Assembly: GCA_001692895.1 (NCBI GenBank)
Contig: KV748180.1
Span: 3,156,195 to 3,220,194, forward strand
Reading direction: 5' to 3'
DNA length: 64,000 nucleotides
Origin: Cenococcum geophilum 1.58
Taxonomy: Eukaryota > Ascomycota > Dothideomycetes > Gloniales > Gloniaceae
Shown: positions 57,496 to 64,000 of the stretch, piece by piece
How the letters are laid out: every line of letters starts with the position of its first letter
How positions within the stretch are numbered: the stretch's first letter is position 1
Translations under genes and position numbers: made by a program
Notes under the pieces: model-generated
Database searches by the model: none
Told to the model about the DNA's origin: nothing
Seen by the model: the letters and a program-made list of their open reading frames with translations, nothing else

Positions 57496-60417
57496 GTTAC
57501 TATAATCTTAGAATAATTATATCTAATTAATCTATTACTATCTCTATATAGCATCGCCCCTAATAGCTTTTTATTATTTTATAGTTTAGCCTTTCTACTT
57601 AATACGTTTACCCTTATATTCTTAGTGCCTTTAGTATACTAAATCTTAAAATAGTATTCCGTAAGTATCTCTACCTATTTAACCTATCTCTAGTTAAGTT
57701 CTTTTATTATTAGGAACCCTATTAGGTTTTTATAATCCGTCTTAACTATAAATAGTTTCTCTATACCTTATAAGAAAGCTCTTTATTTCTTAAGTACTGC
57801 GACTATACCTAATAACTCTTTATTATAGATGTTATGGTTTAACTCTAATAATGTTATCTTTTAACTATAGTATGCTACTAGATGCTATATATTCTTATAC
57901 TTTTATAGTAAATATACTCTAGGTATAAAGTCTAATATATTTATTTCTATAACCGTCTCTAACCCTAGTTAGTAAATTTTAAGGATTAGTTTCTAGGTAA
58001 ATAATTTCTTAAGTTCTTAGAATAAGTTCTTTTATTTATTTCCCTAAACTTATAGTTCCTCTTTCTTTATAAGTCTAGTAAAGGGTTTAATATTCTTTAA
58101 CTATTATACTATAAACCTTTTATAGTAGTTATAAAACCCTAAAAATAACTTTAACTATATTATATTCTCTAGTTCTTACTAACTTACTATAGCTTTAATT
58201 TTCTTTAGGTCTATACTAATATGACCTAGTTTAATAATAAATCTAATAAAACTAGTCTTCCTAGTAAAGAACTTATATTTTTTAATTACTACTAACATAT
58301 ATTTTTTTATAGTCTCCTTAAAACCTATTTAATATATTCTCCATATTCTTTCTTAGTTATTAAGTAGATAATAATAATATTAAGATATACTATAATAAAC
58401 TTATTAAGGTGTTTTCTTAATATACTATTAATTTACTTTTAGAATATTACTAGTGCGTTTATAAGTCCGAATTATATAACTAATAGCTTATATAGTCCTT
58501 TCTTTAACCTAAAGGCTGCCTTTTATTTATTACCTTTCTTAATTCTAATCTAATAATATACCTATCTTAGATCTATCTTTATAAAGATTTGCGTATTACC
58601 TATCTAATCCTAGATTTTGCTAATTAAGGGTAAAGGATACCTATCCTTTCTAGTAATGCTATTTAACTGCCTATAGTTAATATATAGCCTAAGTTTTCTA
58701 TTTTCTTTAGTATAAATAGTATTAGATATCCTACTAATAACTATAACGGTTTAATATATCCCTTTTATAAGTTCTTTTAGATAAACTCCTTAAGTGCTTT
58801 TAACTCTTCTTCTATTAGCTTATAAATTTAAAAAAAACTTTAAACTTATTTCTAGTTTTAATTCTATTTTATAGTCCTATACTATATACTCTACTAACTT
58901 TTTACTTTTTAAGCTCTATAGCTTTTTACTATACTTATAGTATCTCCTTAGTATATAAGACAACCCCTTCTTAATTTCTTTATATATTGCTCCAACTTAG
59001 TACTATACTAACTTGGTTACTATACATTTCTAGCATTATTAAGTATCTTTAATATTAACTTAACCTATAACCTAATTAATCTTTAGATTATATTTCTATA
59101 ATTAAGGTATTTTTAATACTACATTATTCTGTCCTAATGGTAGGATATTAAAAGATATCTTAATTTATTTTCCTTTAATAGTTATTTAAATAGGTCCTAT
59201 TTTAAGATTAATAATACCTCCTTTATAAACTATTAAATCTCCTAAAATTATAATTAATAGATAAGGGTGCTCCTTCTATTTATAAGGTAGTCCTATCTAT
59301 TTTACTACTATTAGTAAAATATAGTTTCTTATTACTCTACTATCTACTAGTGCTTTAAATTACTAATCTTACTAATTAACTTTTAAATTTAGGTATTATC
59401 CTTAAATTCCTTTAAGGGTTTAAGGCTNTANNACTAGCTCCCTTTAGTNNTATAGGCCTNTACTTTTNCTAANTATTAGCTNCTTAATNCTTANNTACTT
59501 ANCTNNTTCTTTAGCTAATACCTAGTTTACTTTTTATCCTCTATATACTATAGATATATATTCTTTAGGTATTCCTACTACTATTATTTATTTAAGTATT
59601 TTTCTATAAGGAATCTTTTTAGTTAAAGCATTAAGTTGCCTAACTCCTAAACTTCTATTAGATGCCATCTATATATATATTTAGCATTCCGGTATTATTA
59701 CTCTTTTAGCGCCTAATATATTCTTATAGGGTACTTCTAATTCTTTTTTTATTAGGTTTTTATATATTTTATATATATTATCTATATATATAATCTATGC
59801 TAATATATAATATACTAGGTGCTTTAGGTTAACTTTAAACTTATTTTTATCTTTAAGTTTAAACCTCTATCTCGTTAATCTAAACGTTATAACTTTATTT
59901 ATAGGTACTAAGATACGTCTTTTACTTCTCTAATCCTCTAATTATTCCTCTAGATCCTTTAATATTATAATTAAGGCTCCTTTAATATAAGTTATAGCCT
60001 TTTCTATAATTAGGTGGTTTTAAATAACTTATTTATCTAACTATATATAAAAATCTTCCTACTTATTATTGTATTGCTGCCTATACCACTTTTAGTATAG
60101 CTTCCTAAGTATATATAGCTTGTTCGTAAAGAAGTATCTTCTTATTACTATATTATTATAGCCCTTTATATATTATTCTTTAAATCTAGTTAAAATTCTT
60201 AAGTCTTTTTCCTACTCTAGTTTATCTAGCTATTTTACTCTTAGTGTTTCTGCCCTTAGCCTATTAGTAATTCTTTATATAAGTACTCTATCTCTTATAT
60301 AACCTAATATACTAAATCTTTCATCTAGTTTTAGTTCTTACTACGCGAAAATTCTCTATCTAAATTCCTCTATAGTTTCTTTATTTGCTTACCTTATAAA
60401 TAAATTCTTAAAGTCTT

Positions 60418-60665
60418 CTTACTTCTTATAACGGGACTAGCCTAGTTATAGTAGGCATGTCTTGGTGAAACACTTAACAGATAAATTCCGACGCTTTAAC
60501 TAAATTCTGCCGAATTTTATTAGCTTAATCAACTTCTGCCAAGTTCTACTAGATTAATTAAATTCTACTAAAGTCCGTCGAAGACCGCGTGTATATATAC
60601 GTACGTATTGACCACCAAGACCCCTAACTATTTAATTATATAATTTTCTTGTTATTCCCTTCTCT
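60418..60665 (+). repeat. 5' LTR of Gypsy-B element G
   Basis: It aligns with the reverse complement of 2599-2838, including the CGCGTGTATATA...ACGTACG region, where F has a perfect palindrome. Ends are approximate to about 10 bp. Confidence 0.7.
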
Positions 60666-62665
60666 TTTTACGCAATGTCTTATTCTCTATAAGAGCTATA
60701 CCTATAGATTTAGATAGAATTTATATTATTCCTTTAAATCTGCCCCAAAGCCTCTTTGCGCCCTTATATTACGCTATATTAATACTAATACCCTTAAAAT
60801 AGTAAACGAATTTAAATCCGCTACATTAACTATTATGGCCCTAGTTAGGGAATAAATAACTATAATATAATAGTCCTTTATAGATGCCTTGGCCTAGTAA
60901 TAAGATATACTAGAAGCTTAGTATTAGTAATTAATTAAAGCAATACGCAAAGAACTCTACAACGCTAAAGTACTTATATTAGAGACCCTAGTACTAACAC
61001 CCTCTATAAATAAGATTAAAGCAACTATACCTAAGCCTAACCCGTTAAACACGAACCCTAAACTAGTAATAGTAGCTTAACTTATATCTCTAATAAATCT
61101 AATACCCATTATAAAATCCAAAAAGCTTCCTAACCCTCTAATATTTAATAGAAATTAAAACAACCTATAACCCTTTATAACTAAGCTCCGACTTAAACTT
61201 TTAATAAACTATAATTAATACCCTACTAAAGCTAGCAAAATTAGCTATGGAATGTCTTGTTTAAGTAAAGATGCTATATAAACTATAGACCTATTTTTCT
61301 ATAACGGCACCTTCGTTAACTTTAAAATCTTTATCTCTCTACTAGAACAAATATATAATAACGCTAGCTATAAATATACAGCTATTATAAAACTTAAGAA
61401 CCTGTAATAATGGAACTAAGACTTCGCCAGCTTCTTTTCGGAATTTTAAGGTTTTATTAGTGAGCTAAATTAAAACAAAGCTGCTAGAGTTGCTGTTTTT
61501 TAATAAGCTATTTTGGATAATATTAGAGCCTAATTAGTAGGTAAAGAACTGCCAAAAGACCTGCCCAAATTTGCTATAATGTGTTAACAAACTAATAAGG
61601 ACCTTTAATATAATAAACAGACTTATTCTTTAAAGCTAACTATACCTTACGTTTAAAGCTCTATAAAACCGGTATATACCCTAAAGCGCGACCTGTCTTT
61701 AAAACCTAAAAGCCCTATATATAACCTTATAAACCTTAACGCCATTTAATCCTATATACCCTTAGGAACTAATAAATAAGGAATATAAGCTATAAATAGA
61801 GAATGCTTTAGATATAATAAAAAGGGACATATTTAAAGGAATTGCCAAACTTACCCCTTTAAAAAGGTCCGCTGTAGTTCCTTTTAGTTCTTAAATTATA
61901 CTTATTTTATAAATTATACTTAATCACCGCAAAGTATTTTACCTTTAGTTAACTTAAAAAATAAATCGTTCTAGGCTAAGTTGCGCCTTAGGATAGAAAG
62001 TAGAAGAGTGTAAGTATTTAGGCTTTTTTAGCGCTAATATACGATATAACTCCCTTAATATATTTAGCGAAATTTAAATACTTAAAAAATAGAAGAAGGT
62101 ATAAATCCTAATAGATAATAGAGCTACTAGTATAGGCTTTATTAATACGAATTACGCAAAAACCTAACGCCTAAATTTAAAGAAACTTAATAAGCCCTAA
62201 GGCCTATAAGGCTTTAACGGTAAACCCTTAATATATAGCGAATTAATATACTACGCTCTTATAAAATTGCAAATAGGTAAATACCTTAAATACGTTTTTT
62301 TATTTATAATACCCCTAAAATATTATAAAGTAATACTTAAATACGGATAGCTAAAATAATATAACCCTTTAATTAGCTGGGTTAAAAAAATACTTAAGTT
62401 CTATACGACCTACTACTAAAGCTATTATTTAAAATACTATCTGCTCTATAAATATGTATATAACTATTTAAATTTAATATAATATAAATTACCCTTACTA
62501 TAAACCTTAAACTAATATAATAAAGTTATAACTACTAATTGTGGTAAAGAATGTAAAATTAATATATTAAAACTCCTTAAAATTTATATAATATAAGCCG
62601 TACCCTTTTATTTATTAGTAAGAAAATAAGACTATAAGATCTTTACTATAATACTAGAAGATATT

Positions 62666-63970
62666 CTATATGGGGTCTATGCTTCCAGAGGTCACGCCTA
62701 CTATATATAGCAGTCGTCCGGCCAACCATGACATATAGATCCAGTATTTGGGCCATTGGAGAAACTGAGAAGGGCCCCCCTAAATTACTCCTTAAACCAC
62801 TTTAAAAGGTCCAGACAGCCTATTTCTAAAGTATTATAGGCGGGTACAAGCGAACGGCCATAGTACTGCTTGAGAAGGAATCCAATATTCCCCCCCTATA
62901 GTTATATATTAAAGCTGCTGTAATATAAAAAACATAAAATAAACGTAACTCTAATGTTATAAAGTATATTAAGACACGCCTAAGTAAACTATAGAGGGAC
63001 CTTAGGGTGCCCCGTAGGAGAATAAACCAATAACCCTAAAGTAGGGAAGAGATATTAGAGAAACAGGTAAAGAAAGCAGAAGAAAAATAGTGCCGCTTTA
63101 GGGCCCAGGCCTATATAAAGGAGAAAGGGAGACGCGTAAAAGGTCAGTAAAGACAATAGTAAGACAGAGAAAGGAGCTAAAGTAGAATATATAAGAACGC
63201 TAGGAAACCATCTACCGTAATGCAATACTAGTTGGACCAACGCTAAAGAGGTAAATGGGAGTCAAAGGTACAGAGGCTAACTCAGGCAAGATAAACCTAA
63301 GCCATAGTATAGTTAATACTATAGGGGGTAAATACCTAAGGGCTCTAAGAAGGCCTAATAAAGGTAAAAAATATAATAGTAACACTCTTAAGAATAGGAA
63401 TAATAGGACTAAAAGATTGGCTTTACTAGGTGGGAGTTCTAGTAGGTAGCCTAAGATGCGAATGTAGCTGGCTAAGATAGACACTAAAACACGTAATACT
63501 GCTATGCCCCCTACGCATCAATTAAGAAATAATACTCTTAGCAGCTAGCACAGAGAACTATAATATACTGCTCTTAATATAAAAAGGCCTCAAGGCGGTC
63601 ACCCAGTGGCTTATTAGTTAAAATGTGCTAAATTAGTTCTAGGTTATAAGGGAAATGGTAATAGAAGGCAAGAGGGCGAGTAGTAGGTGCCCCCTAGTAA
63701 TTCTATAGTAGTAGAGTAATAGTTTATAATACTAGCGCGTCCGTAGGCTTATTACGGCAGCAGTAGTTCCTAAGGAGGTTAAATAGTAAGGTAGTAAAGT
63801 ACTATAGGCGACTTATAGGCGCTAAGTAGGCGAGTCCTAAAAGGCGGGGAGATGGATCACGGGGTTTTCTCATTTTTCTTAAATAGAGTTTTCTCCCTAT
63901 ATGTAAATAAGGAGTAGTCCGCGTAGGCCCAATAGGGATCCGAATCGGACGTTAAGCAATGAATTATTAT
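62666..63970 (+). mobile_element. LINE copy, 5'-truncated
   Basis: It matches 43154-44450 of the long LINE (C-terminal part of ORF2 plus 3' untranslated region) and ends in TTATTATT. It is flanked by a 17-bp target duplication (TAATACTAGAAGATATT at 62649-62665 and 63971-63987) within Gypsy-B G. It lacks endonuclease and reverse transcriptase. Stops of TAG/TAA type are present, and the 64-codon frame at 63255-63449 and its antisense partners are shadows. Confidence 0.92.
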
Positions 63971-64000
63971 TAATACTAGAAGATATTAAAAAGGCGTTAG

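Larger units (their letters stand above)
50040..60417 (-). mobile_element. Gypsy-A element E6, internal fragment (split)
   Basis: This minus-strand copy corresponds to about 25440-29560 of E3: the late gag region on the right (about 59800-60417), then protease, reverse transcriptase (about 58250-58720), RNase H, integrase (about 50650-51400) and the post-integrase segment (about 50040-50360). No LTR was found at either end, so both ends are truncated. It is split by a MITE (50370-50597) and by Copia H (51450-57495). A cluster of N bases lies at about 59428-59505. Many breaks. Confidence 0.82.
60418..64000 (+). mobile_element. Gypsy-B element G, 5' half (split, runs off the window)
   Basis: This plus-strand Ty3/Gypsy element starts with an LTR (about 60418-60665) matching that of F at 2599-2838. 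Gag follows (about 60700-61900) with a CX2CX4HX4C knuckle (about 61806-61850), then a retropepsin region (about 62105-62400; DN.AT.IGFI followed by GFNGKPL and ISWV). A 5'-truncated LINE is inserted at 62666-63970, after which the element resumes and leaves the window before reverse transcriptase. It has many breaks. Confidence 0.8.

Overview
The window looks like a heterochromatic, transposon-filled stretch of a filamentous ascomycete (Pezizomycotina) genome. Three things suggest this: two host genes have many short (44 to 112 nt) fungal-type introns; almost every other reading frame is riddled with TAA/TAG stops while CA/TG dinucleotides are scarce and TA abundant, the signature of repeat-induced point mutation (RIP); and the mobile elements (chromodomain Gypsy, Copia, a TTA-tailed LINE, Tc1/mariner DNA transposons with TA target duplications) are typical of that group. 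No ribosomal RNA, tRNA or CRISPR array was seen.

Layout. 1-4470: a minus-strand LINE fragment, the 3' end of a Gypsy element (family A), and a minus-strand Gypsy remnant (family B), with two very short TG...CA elements (101 and 184 bp) inserted and flanked by 5-bp duplications. 4471-12975: a composite Tc1/mariner region with outer inverted repeats and TA duplications. Inside are two direct copies of a 3.3-kb unit, each with an unrecognised plus-strand gene facing a minus-strand Tc1-type transposase, separated by GC-rich fold-back blocks. 12976-19136: an island of normal composition. It holds a decayed patatin-like phospholipase 3' end and two apparently intact, divergently transcribed major facilitator transporters (497 and 512 aa by my exon models) sharing a 0.44-kb promoter region.

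19137-50040: a Copia element (gag at 20602, pol from 46268) split by a Gypsy-A element (22347-46262, duplication TTAAT). That Gypsy is itself split by a second Gypsy-A (22937-30923, duplication TTAAC), by a 2.6-kb block made almost wholly of tandem repeats (31369-34013), and by a 5.2-kb LINE (39229-44462). 50040-60417: a minus-strand Gypsy-A fragment split by a small TA-flanked MITE and by a complete-ended minus-strand Copia (51450-57495, duplication GTTAC). 60418-64000: the 5' half of a Gypsy-B element, split by a 5'-truncated LINE copy with a 17-bp target duplication.

Only the two transporter genes look able to make normal proteins. The first resembles the Dal5/allantoate-anthranilate permease group, the second the SLC46/PCFT-like fungal transporters; shared regulation is possible but only inferred. 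All retroelements are fossils carrying many breaks. Identifications come from reading translated motifs by eye; no database search was run.
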